Assembly: GCA_018398805.1 (NCBI GenBank)
Contig: JAGFBZ010000342.1
Location: 2,886,001 to 2,950,000 of the forward strand
Direction of reading: 5' to 3'
Source: Hirundichthys speculiger
Taxonomy: Eukaryota > Chordata > Actinopteri > Beloniformes > Exocoetidae
DNA length: 64,000 bases
The first letter of the stretch is position 1. Each line of letters starts with the position of its first letter. A program made the translations under genes and the position numbers. Of this stretch, positions 49,871-59,600 are shown in pieces. Under the pieces are notes generated by a model. It saw nothing but the letters and a program-made list of their open reading frames with translations. It made no database searches and was not told the DNA's origin.

Positions 49871-52430
49871 GTGACTTGTCTCAGCAGGGAGACGTCTGGA
49901 CAGCGTCCCCGCTCCGTCCTGCGTCTGAAACCTGTGTCTCGTTGTCTCCTTGTCTCCTTCCCAGACTCTCGCGGTGCTTTAGGGAGCTCTGATGTGGTGG
50001 TCCTGCTCCACGGGTTCCCCACCTCCAGCTACGACTGGAACAAGGTGAGAATGCTCATCTGATTTCTACTCTTTTTTTTTTTTTTGAGTCTTAAATGGTG
50101 ATATTTATTTTCTTTAAATCCCTCGATGCAGATCTGGGATCCACTAACTCAGCGCTTCCACAGAGTCATCGCTCTGGACTTCCTTGGATTTGGCTTCAGT
50201 GACAAACCTGTGAGTAGAGCTCCTGCATGAACACAGGTATCCGGTATTTCCTGCCTCCGTTCACCTGTGGTTCCTGCTGCTCTTCCTCCGTCCACCTGTG
50301 GTTCCTGATTCCTGCACCTGCTGGTCTTCCTCCGTCTGTGATCCTGCTGGTCTCTCCGTTCTTTTCCTCCTCCACCTGTGATCCCTCTGGTCCCTCCGTC
50401 CACCTGTGATCCCTGCTGCTCTTCCTCCGTCCACCTGTGATCCCTGCTGGTCTTCCTCCGTTCACCTGTGATCCCTGCTGGTCTTCCTCCGTTCACCTGT
50501 GTCCCTGCTGCTCTTCTTCCTCCGTTCCACCTGTGACCCTGCTGTCCTGTCTTCACTGTCCTGCTTCCTCCCCTTTCACCTGTGATCCTGCTGTCTCCTC
50601 CGTTCACCTTGATCCCTGCTCCCTCGCCACCTGTCCTGCTGGTCTTCCTCCGTTCACCTGTGATCCCTGCTGGTCTTCCTCCGTTCACCTGTGATCCCTG
50701 CTGGTCTTCCTCCGTTCACCTGTGATCCCTGCTGGTCTTCCTCCGTTCACCTGTGATTCCTGCTGGTTCCTCCGTCCGTTCCACCTGTGATCCCTGCTTC
50801 TTCCTCCGTCACCTGTGGTCCTCTGCTGGTCTTCCTCCGTCCGTGTTCACATGCTGCTTCCTCCGTCACCTGTCCTGCTGGTTCCTCCGTCCTCCTGTTC
50901 CTCACGGTCCCTTGGTTCCTGCACCTGCCCTCTTCCTCCTCACCCCTGTGTTTCCTTCTTCACTCCTGTCACCTGTGGTTCCTGCTGGTCTTCCTCCGTT
51001 CACCTGTGATTCCTGCTGGTCTTCCTCCGTTCACCTGTGGTTCCTGCTGGTCTTCCTCCGTCCAGTCCGTTGTGATCCTGCTGGTCTTCCTCCGTCCCTG
51101 TGATCCTGTGGTTCCTGCTGGTCTTCCCTCCGTTCACCTTGTTCCTCGGTCTTCCTGGCTGCTCTTCCTCCGTTCCTGCTGGTTCTTGCCTTTCCTCCGT
51201 TCACACCTGTGGTTCCTTGGTCTTCCTCCGTCCACCTGTGATCCTGCTGGTCTTCTTCCTCCGTTCACCCTGTGATTACCTGCTGGGTCTTCCTCCGTCC
51301 ACCTGTTCCCTGCTTACCTGGTTCCTTCCTCCTGTGGCTCTACCTCCTTTCACCTGTGGTTCCTGCTGGTCTTCCTCCGTCCACCTGTGATCCCTGCTGG
51401 TCTTCCTCCGTTCACCTGTGGTTCCTGCTGGTCTTCCTCCGTTCACCTGTGATTCCCTGCTTCTTTCCTTCCGGATTACTGTGTCCGCCTCCGTTCCACC
51501 TGTGATCCCTGCTGGCTTCCTCCGTTCACCGTTGATCCTGCGGTGGTCCACCTTGATTCCTGCTGTCTTCCTTCCGTTCACCTGGTTTCCTGCTGGTCCT
51601 CCGGGTGCACCTGTGGTTCCTGCTTCCTGGCCCTGCTGCTCCTCCGTCCACCTGGTGGTCTCCTCCTGTCTGGGTTCCTGCTGCTTCCTCCGTTCCACCT
51701 GTGGTTCCTGCTGGTCTTCCTATCCACCTGTGGTCTCCGCCCATGGACCCCTCCATTTGGTGAACACTGGCCCATGGGGGTCCCTGGACTCCTGGTGTCC
51801 ACATGACACCGTGGCCCTGGATCTGCTTCTAACTAAAGGATCACCTGTGTGATGTCACAATAGCGTGAAACGATGCAGTTCTGATGGTCGTTCTCCCTCT
51901 CTCTCCGTCCGTCTGTTTCTGTTTCTGGGTTCCAACCAGGTCTGACCAGAACCGGACCGGTCACCTGACTCTCAACAGCCTTTGTCTTTCCAACGGAGGT
52001 CAGAGCAGTTTTTCTTCCTTGGTTTTGTTGCAGGAGGGAGACTTTCTCTCTTTCATTTGTTCATTCATTCATTCTTTCTTCCATCCTTTTGTTGTCTTTC
52101 TTCTTTTTGCTTAGCTTCTTTTTCCTTCTTTCGTTTGTTTGTCCTTCCCTTTGTTTGGTTCTTTTTTCTTTCTTCCCATCATTTGTTCTTCCTTACTTCC
52201 TTTAGTTTCTTCTTTCTTTCTTCTTTTGCTCTGTTCTTTCCTTCTTTCTTTCATTTTTGTTTTTTCTTATTTTCATTTGTTCTGTCTCATTTGTTTGTTC
52301 TTTCTTCCTTTATTTGGTTTGTTAATTTTTTTTTTTTTTCATTCTTTCACTTTAGTTACTTTTATTATTTACATTATTATTTATTTAAAACTGTCTCCAT
52401 AAAGTTGGGATTATGTGTATGTGGTATGTG

Positions 52431-52480
<50 letters not shown>

Positions 52481-52677
52481 TATACTACACACACCCACGC
52501 ACGCACCACATTATGTATATATATATATCTATATATATATACTACACACACGCACGCACGGCACATGTATGTATATATATGTATGGTGTAGATTATATGT
52601 ATATATATATATAAATATACACTAAGACGTAGACAAAAACCTATGTATACTCCCACACACATTATACACATATATAT

Positions 52678-52723
<46 letters not shown>

Positions 52724-55700
52724 CATACGTACATGTGTGTGTGTGATATATATATATATATATATATTTATTTATTTTTTTATTTCTAATTGAATAACAT
52801 AACACTACAATATATATATATATATATATTATTTTAATAATTTTTTTATTTAATTCCTTTTTTTTAATTGAATAACAGTCAAACAGGAGTTGCTGTTTTG
52901 CTTTTTGTTTTTTTGTTGTTGTTTGTTTTTTTTTTGTTTTTTTTTACACGTCTTGCAGAGAAGACTCACAGATGGATGAGAGGACGTGTAAATCTGTAAA
53001 TCTGTCTCGGGATGTGAATTTGTGAATGAAATGATCCTGTGATGAGTTTAAATCAGAAGCGTGTGCAGATGAACCAGAGAGATGAACGCTGGTCAGTGAA
53101 GGTCCTGATAAACCTCCTCCCTCCTGTTTCCATCACCTGCAGCATCCTGAGCCTTTTTCTGTTAGATTTAAAACCCAATAACTCATCAGTTTTTGATGTT
53201 TTCTTCGCGTTAGTTTTCAACTGATATGATCTGAATAGTTTGGTAATTCTGAGTCACTAAATGAAATCGTTTTTGATGCCAGAACCTGCTGGTTCCGTCA
53301 CCGTCCATTAAACCAGGATAACTTCAGGTCGTTGACATTTACTGGGAAGTTTTTAGCTTCAGCTCAACTCAAGGATCTGAATTAGCGTCTGGTGTTTCTG
53401 ATGTGACACGTTTGATTTCCAACAGGGATTTTCCCAGAGACGCACCACCCGCGGCTGCTGCAGAGGGTGAGTCACTTGTTTTCTTCACATTTGATGACGT
53501 AACGCGTCGTTTAGCATCACAGGACTAAAGACTTAAGAAACTGGGCTTTGTTCTGTCCCTCAAAGCTCCTGAAGGACTCCAGTTTCCTGGCTCCGGTCCT
53601 GACCCGCCTCACCAACTTCTTCATCTTCCAGAAAGGGTGAGATGACATCACGGTTGTGCTGACGTCTGAGGTCAGAGATGTGTCGTGACTTGTGAAGGTT
53701 GGTCTTCCCGTCCGGTAGGATCGGAGAGGTGTTCGGTCCCTTCACGCAGCCCACGGACCCGGAGTTCTGGGACATGTGGACCGGTTTGCGGTACAACGAC
53801 GGGAACTTGGTCCTGGACAGGTTTGTCTGGTCTCGACACGTCCGCCTGCCCCGGCTGCCTCCGCTCCCCCCTTCACTGGTTCTTCGCTTTTGTCTTCCCA
53901 GCATCCTCCAGTACATCAACCAGAGGCTGAAGTACAGGGACCGGTGGGTGGGGGCGCTCACGTCCACGCTCGTCCCACGTAAGTTCACGCTAATGACTCA
54001 CAGGGAGGCTTTTGTGCATGTGAGCCAAGCGCTATTAACTCAGCAGCTGATGCTAAGCTGCTTAGCCCGCGAGGCGCTGCCACGTAGCCCGTCTGATCCC
54101 CTCAGCAGTGGGGGGACGGTACCGGACCGGTACACTCTCATCCACACTCATCCTCAACACCCCCCCGACCCCCACGTGTGTGTGTGTTATTTCACCAACC
54201 CTCCACTCTTTCACGTGTGTTTCAGTGCACATGATCTACGGCCCGCTGGACCCGGTCAACCCTCATCCCCAGTTTATCCGCCTCTACCAGTGAGTGGCCC
54301 CTCCCTCTAATTCTTCAGCAGCAGATCAGTCGTTAATGAGGGTTGTTTTCCTGACGGGAGCCGCTTCAGTTTTATTGTGAACGTGCTCCTTAAATCACAT
54401 GCACATTAGTTTTTCTTTACCTTCATTCATCACAAGCCCCCCAAAACCCTCTGAACTCGATGCTTCACATAGAACCATCTAGTTAAAGCTGCCATTAGTT
54501 TTCTATAGGGGTGCACGATAACAGGAAATTATGACATCATTCTGATAACTCCGATATCACGACAAATAGCCCCGATAACATATATTTTTGTCAACACAGC
54601 AGTGCCTCGCTCCCTCTGAGCCTTGAATGACCGGCAGTGAATGTTATGTTCAAGTGACGTCGGCATAATCAGAAAAACGATTTGTCAGTAGGGAAAATCA
54701 AGAATACCCCCTCATGCCAGAAAACAATTTAAGTCGGTCATAATTTTGGTAGTTGCTGACTTGAATCGATATTTGCAGTATTTTCCCATATGTTACACAT
54801 AAAAAAAGAAAAAAATAGAAAAGGCTGAAAGAATGACTAGCAAACGAGGGAACGTCGGAATTTACGTTACACCTTGAATGCAGCCTGCAGCACAGCGCTG
54901 ATCACAACAAACATGGCGGCGTGGAACTTCATTAAAGTTTCAGAAGAAGATAGTTTGGTGGTTATTTGTGACGAATCCTCCGAGTGAATTCTACGAGGAG
55001 GGAAGTACAAGCTTTAATACGTAAAACCTGATCAGCCACCAACAACATAACAATCACTTCCATGGAGTTTTGAAATCGCGCTAACGCGAGCTAATGCTAA
55101 CGTGCGCAAGCCAGCAGCAGTCTCCCCTCCCCTCATCTCTCTCATCTAAAGCTTTCATGAGATAAAAAAACAAAAAAAAAAATCACTGAACCTCATTTAC
55201 TTTAATTAAAGGTATTAATTTAAATTGAACCACAAGCCAAAATCCTTTAAATGTTAATGTAAATCCTTTTCAGTTTGTAATTTTGATGCATTTCCATCGT
55301 TTTTTATATCAGTCAGTATTGCACCTTATTTAAGTTGATGTGAGATATCAAATAGGTTTGTTTGATAGCTTTACAAAAATGTTTGAGAGGCTTGCCAATA
55401 GTTTTTTAATGGAAAAAATAAATATCTGTTCATTTAAAGAGTCAAAACTTTTTGATTTTGTTCATAGTATTGATGTAATGATCTTAGGTATGTGTGTGTG
55501 TTATCAGTATCGGCTTTATAAAACAGTTATCGTGCATCCCTAGTTTTCCACTTTTAAACATTTTTTAATTATTAGGTTGTTTTTTTTTTACTAAAAAGGT
55601 CTAGTCAAAAGCCACTGACTCTTTCACACAAGCGAGCATGACTTAGTTTTCTTTCAGTGCCATCATTTAACTTGTCAAAGTGTAAAGTTAAACTGCATAA

Positions 55701-55956
55701 AACTCTTCACCACTAGGGGGCAGCAACACACTGGCACCGTCATGTCAATTAGTCTTCATTAGAAAACTCTTTAGATATAAGTGAGGATGGGAACGATGAA
55801 GCAGGTTTATCAGTGGATTTAAACTTGTGTCCTCGCAGGCGGCTGGTGCAGAAGTCTACGGTTACGGTTCTGGACGAGCACATCAGCCACTACCCTCAGC
55901 TGGAGGACCCCACCGGTTTCCTGAACGCTTACTTTAACTTCATCCACTCGTTCTGA
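49717..55956 (+). CDS. mest: Mesoderm-specific transcript homologue (alpha/beta hydrolase), whole gene span; one exon not found
   Basis: MEST is an ER-membrane protein of the alpha/beta-hydrolase fold, related to epoxide hydrolases and linked to adipocyte lipid storage in mammals, where it is imprinted. Ten coding exons are read: N-terminal membrane anchor ([20 protein letters not shown]), [10 protein letters not shown] oxyanion loop, [33 protein letters not shown] and the catalytic-His region [11 protein letters not shown]. They total 844 nt. The segment between DKP (50209) and the exon at 51940, about 45 residues in the family and including the HDYGD nucleophile elbow, is not found; a minisatellite fills the gap. 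Joining the flanking exons directly gives a TGA at once. Start chosen by the family's MREWW start; longer mammalian starts have no counterpart here. Confidence 0.92.
49965..50044 (+). CDS. mest: mest coding exon 2 (HGFPTSS)
   Basis: Encodes [19 protein letters not shown] then [12 protein letters not shown] is the oxyanion-hole motif of the fold. Phase 1 to 0. Confidence 0.94.
50132..50209 (+). CDS. mest: mest coding exon 3
   Basis: Encodes [20 protein letters not shown] and GFSDKP; 78 nt, phase 0. It is the last recognisable exon before the minisatellite. Confidence 0.94.
50255..51735 (+). repeat. ~31-bp minisatellite inside mest
   Basis: Dozens of imperfect copies of a ~31-bp unit containing tgctggtcttcctccgttca then cctgtgatccc. 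The middle (50520-51350) is irregular, with many short deletions. It gives long spurious frames on both strands because 31 is not a multiple of 3. It lies exactly between the mest exons ending 50209 and starting 51940. Confidence 0.93.
51940..51998 (+). CDS. mest: mest coding exon after the gap (SLCLSNGG)
   Basis: Encodes (R)[19 protein letters not shown], matching mammalian [20 protein letters not shown]. It needs two bases from an upstream exon that is not found. Acceptor ccaaccag, donor GTCAGA. Confidence 0.88.
52030..52345 (+). repeat. Polypyrimidine (TTTC/TTCC) tract in mest intron
   Basis: Almost purely C/T on the plus strand with ttctttct and ttccttc words. Not a coding region despite open frames. 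Confidence 0.85.
52410..52830 (+). repeat. (TA)n/(TG)n compound microsatellite in mest intron
   Basis: Alternating tatatata runs with short cacaca and acgcacgc interruptions; able to form hairpins. No gene. Confidence 0.92.
53426..53466 (+). CDS. mest: mest coding exon (IFPETH)
   Basis: Encodes [13 protein letters not shown]; 41 nt, phase 1 to 0, donor GTGAGT. Confidence 0.9.
53566..53636 (+). CDS. mest: mest coding exon ([10 protein letters not shown])
   Basis: Encodes [20 protein letters not shown] then FQK. Phase 0 to 2; donor GTGAGA. Confidence 0.92.
53719..53820 (+). CDS. mest: mest coding exon (GPFTQP..WDMW)
   Basis: Encodes [20 protein letters not shown] and [13 protein letters not shown]. 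Phase 2 to 2. Confidence 0.94.
53902..53978 (+). CDS. mest: mest coding exon (ILQYINQR)
   Basis: Encodes [20 protein letters not shown] and STLVP. Phase 2 to 1; donor GTAAGT. Confidence 0.94.
54226..54289 (+). CDS. mest: mest coding exon (GPLDPVNP)
   Basis: Encodes [20 protein letters not shown], the strand that carries the acidic-residue region of the fold. Phase 1 to 2; the GTGAGT donor starts at 54290. Confidence 0.94.
54506..55542 (+). mobile_element. hAT-type element, family A, copy 6
   Basis: TAGGGGTGCACGATAACAGG / ATCGTGCATCCCTA ends; 8-bp duplication gttttcta (54498-54505) / gttttcca (55543-55550). In the last mest intron. Confidence 0.88.
55710..55723 (+). promoter_or_regulatory. 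CTCF-like motif in last mest intron
   Basis: CCACTAGGGGGCAG fits all positions of CCASYAGRKGGCRS, in the same orientation as the site upstream of mest. Motif match only. Confidence 0.45.
55839..55956 (+). CDS. mest: mest last coding exon
   Basis: Encodes [38 protein letters not shown] and TGA. The HISHYPQ histidine is the expected catalytic base. A 1-kb hAT copy sits in the preceding intron. Confidence 0.95.
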
Positions 55957-56310
55957 GAGGACAGGTCTGCCACCCTCCTGAAAAATGCTAAATCTACAAA
56001 AATCAGAAATGATCTGATGGTACGCAAACCTGCAGTCAGGAACAGGTATCAGATTTACCTGTTGAACTTCTAAATTACAGCCAAGTGAAATGAGAGATAG
56101 AAAATATTTGCAGTTGTAATTAATTTATGAGATCCCTGAAGAAGCTGCTGTGACGTAACAACTGAAGGACGATGATTTTTGCTGCATCCTGAATGATTTG
56201 ATAGAATTTTCTACATTTCTTTTGACTAAAAAAAAAAAAAAAAGCTTTAGTTTTGTAATAAAAGAATTGTCTTAAACTGACTGGAATAAATGAACAATGT
56301 CTTATGTTGA
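55957..56310 (+). other. mest: mest 3'UTR with poly(A) signals
   Basis: AATAAA at 56257-56262 and again at 56285-56290. The second lies 26 bp from the copg2 signal on the other strand, so the two transcripts probably end within a few tens of bases of each other or overlap. Confidence 0.65.
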
Positions 56311-56491
56311 CGCACTTTATTGCAGATTTGACAGACAGACGTGTGAATATTTTAGAGAAAAAAAAGGACAACTTTTAGTTTACATACTGGAAGTTATAAA
56401 ACATCTGATCACGAGAGTGTAGACATTTAATCATAGAAGTGATGTGCAGAGGCTGAAGGTCTCACGGCTGCGTTGGCACAGATTTCCACCG
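56295..56491 (-). other. copg2: copg2 3'UTR and poly(A) signal
   Basis: A minus-strand AATAAA lies at 56316-56321, 170 bases after the stop codon. Cleavage would fall near 56290-56305, on top of the second mest signal. Confidence 0.6.
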
Positions 56492-56622
56492 TTAACCCAC
56501 GGAGGCCAGGATCACGTCGACGACCGTCTCCTCGCCGCTGCGAACCGTCACCTGCATGGTGACGCCATCAGCCAGCGCCAGGCGAGCGCGAACCAGCGTG
56601 TCATGACCTCCACGAAACACAC
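56492..56622 (-). CDS. copg2: copg2 last coding exon
   Basis: Encodes [40 protein letters not shown] and VG then TAA. The ending is near-identical to vertebrate gamma-COPs. Confidence 0.96.
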
Positions 56623-59600
56623 CTGAGGACAAACACAAACTCTGGTTTTTCTTTTTCCAACACTGGTTTGGATGCTGTCGTACTTCTGTTGTGATGACGG
56701 GAAACTTAATTACATGTGGAAAGAGATTAGTGAGTTTTATAAAACCCAACTAAAGCCGGGGATAAGACTCCGGATGATGTGAAGAGGAGGCATGAAGGAT
56801 GTAGAGCTGAAGCTCAACGCAGGCAAGAGGAGAACGTTTTAACCATTTCCTCTCTGAACCACCACGTCCTTAAATGAATTTAAACCAAATGGAGCATCAA
56901 AACCCAGAGAGGAAGGAGGGAGGGAGGGGTGCACCGCTTCTTAACAACAGAATCTGAATCATTCACCTGTTACCTGATGGTGCATGTGATGTCATCAGTT
57001 CAGTTGTTGCTACAGACTACGAAACATGTAAAAGCGACGGCCTCCCTGAGATCTCAGACTCACCGGCGAGGAAAAGAACGTGAGAGTTCTTGTTTTCTGG
57101 AACTTTGTCGGAGCGTTCACACGGCTGCATCCCCAGGAAGTTGATGATGTTACCCACCGCCTCTGCAGGTGACAGAAGTCAGAGCTGGTCTCAGTCAAAT
57201 GCACATAACAGAGTAAGTGGGAAATTAATCTTTGAATTTTCTGGTAAACGCGTACCATCCAGAGTCCGTACAGACGAGAGGGCAAACGTCTCTTCCTTCT
57301 CAAACTCGTCTCCTACTTCTTCCCACGCTGCTCCAAAGTTGGGCTTCAAAACCTTCTGGATGTGGTCGGCGACGGTCACCTCCAGATCCTCCAGCTGCAC
57401 CACAACAACAACAACAACAACAACAAAAAAGTTTTAAGCACTTTCACTTTAGTTATGCTTTGATACGTAGATGGGCCGTTGTAGCGTACCACATATTCGT
57501 CGTCATAACCGTCGTCATCGGGCTCTCCTGTGTTTGGGTCACAGTCTCTGACGAGGTACTTCATGGTACAACTGAACGTACAGGACACTGTGAACAGACA
57601 ACGGTTTATTCTAAACTGATTTTCCCTCCTACTACCATCACTGCTCCAGTAAACCCAGCGTTCAACTAAACTGTAAAGCATTTGGAGTTGCTTCATGAAT
57701 AAAACTGAAGCGTCGCCCCAGTGATCCTACCAGCGTTGGGGTCGTCGTCAGGTAAACGGACCAACGTGTAGCAGGAACCGGGCTGACTGTAGGGGAGGCT
57801 GGGTGCAGGGACGTAGTGCACCACCTCGTAAGCTTCTGACGGCTCCATCTGTACAACCACCTACGACCGGGAACACCAATGTCAGAAGAAGGATTTCACG
57901 GAAGCACCAACGGATATCCAGAGGTGTTGGAAAAGGAAAGGATCATCAACCAACCTTCTGCAGCAGCTGGTCGTTCAGAGTGTTCGTACAGTCGAACTGG
58001 AACACCATGTGTCTGGCGAAGGTGTGTTTGATGCAGCGCACCACGTATTCGGTCTCGGCCTCCGTCAGCTGAACCGGCTCAGAGGACTTGAAGAGCGGGC
58101 CGAGACCCTGGAATTCTGGGACGGATGCGAGTTGCTCTGCAGGAGGAGGAACACAGACGTGTCGTGGGTCAAAGCGTGCTCCCGGCAGCCCCGCCCACTT
58201 TCACTACGCATCAGTTCTCAGTCTCACCCTGATAAATATCCTGTCGCGACGGTGCCAACTTTTCTGGAAGCTTGCTGGTGGCAACGGGAGCGATTTCTGG
58301 AAGCAAATTAGAAACTCTTAAACATATACCTGAACTGATTCAGCTGAAAAGACAAAATCACAAAAGGGAAGAAGGAAAAAAAAAAAACCATCACATGTTT
58401 TTACCGGTTTTCTGCTCTGTGATGGGAGTGGTGGCCAGAGGTACAGACTTCATGTCAAAAGGCTTTTCTGAGGGCTCCAGTGTGTACTGGTGAAGGGACT
58501 TCTCCAACCCAGGGATGGACACGGACAGTCCTGAGACACAGAGGACACGTCAACACTTTGAGATGCGCTGTTCAGTCTGCGAGCCGCCTGGACGGCTCTG
58601 TAGGACGGTATGTTGAAAAGCAGCCGTGTGTCTTTACCGTTGAAGATGTAGGCGGCGTTAAGAGCCTTCTGCTTCTGCTGCAGCACGTTCATGTAGAAGG
58701 TAGCTCTGTCTCGCACCTCGTCATCACTGTCCATCATGCACCTGAGAGAGCAGAGACATTAGTGTCAACGGGGCCAAACAACTCCAGAATATGTCTTTCA
58801 ATTTAACTGAAAAGTAGCAGCTGCTAAAAAACAATTGCTGTGATTTTCTTTCTTTTTTTTCTAAATGAACTAATACGTCTGACCACATGGGGGCAGCAAA
58901 TCGCAAGAGAGTTCATGTGTCTGCACCTGGAATAAGAGAAAAGTGCAGCTTTCATGGAACAAGTGATATTAGACGCAGTGGACCGTCCCCCCCCCCGTCA
59001 TCATCGTATTATCAGTGCAGATTTATGCCCCTAAAAAGATCAGAAGCGGCTGTACTGCATCCATCTATTACCCATCACCACTGGATCTCATGGCAATGGA
59101 AAGGACGTCTTGTGTAGAGCTGAGTGATTTTATCGATTCTGCAATATATATCGATGTTTTATTTCCCCAGAGAGTATTGATTTTTCAACCGCTGGTATTG
59201 ATATTCTAAGCTTCTTTCAAAACCCCCGTGTCCCACCTTTAAAAGCTTGCAAGCAACAATTTGCACTGCTTGAATTAATGAAACTATTTTTCTCAACAAA
59301 TCTTTTATTCATTTTGTCCAGCATTTACAAGCTGCCTGTCAGCCATATATTCACTGCGTTTACATGGGAAGTTTAATTCCTCTTTAATTCAGAATTAAAA
59401 TTAAATCTGATTTTAAATTATTAAAAATTACCATGTAAACACCTAATTCCGAATGAAAATGTCCATTCCGAATTAAACTTAATTCTGAAGTAAGTGGCTG
59501 GTTTATTCAGATCTTAAATCTGAATAGAATAATTCCGCGGTCATGTATACACTCATTCCACTTTAAATTAATTCCGGTCTTTCTGCTCATGCTAGTTCTC

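Noticed and set aside
49871..50131. Possible intronic microRNA in mest, as mir-335 in mammals
   Set aside because: No hairpin or seed resembling it seen by eye; the mammalian microRNA is not expected in fish.
50255..51735. Repeat array with a CRISPR-like period
   Set aside because: Units are head-to-tail with no unique spacers and the DNA is vertebrate; it is a minisatellite.
50149..51852. Long open frames on both strands (up to 179 codons) with repeating peptides
   Set aside because: They are products of the 31-bp minisatellite, which is open in all frames; the peptides have no domain and follow the repeat unit.
51982..52734. Phe/Ser-rich and Tyr/Ile-rich frames
   Set aside because: Translation of polypyrimidine and (TA)n repeats.
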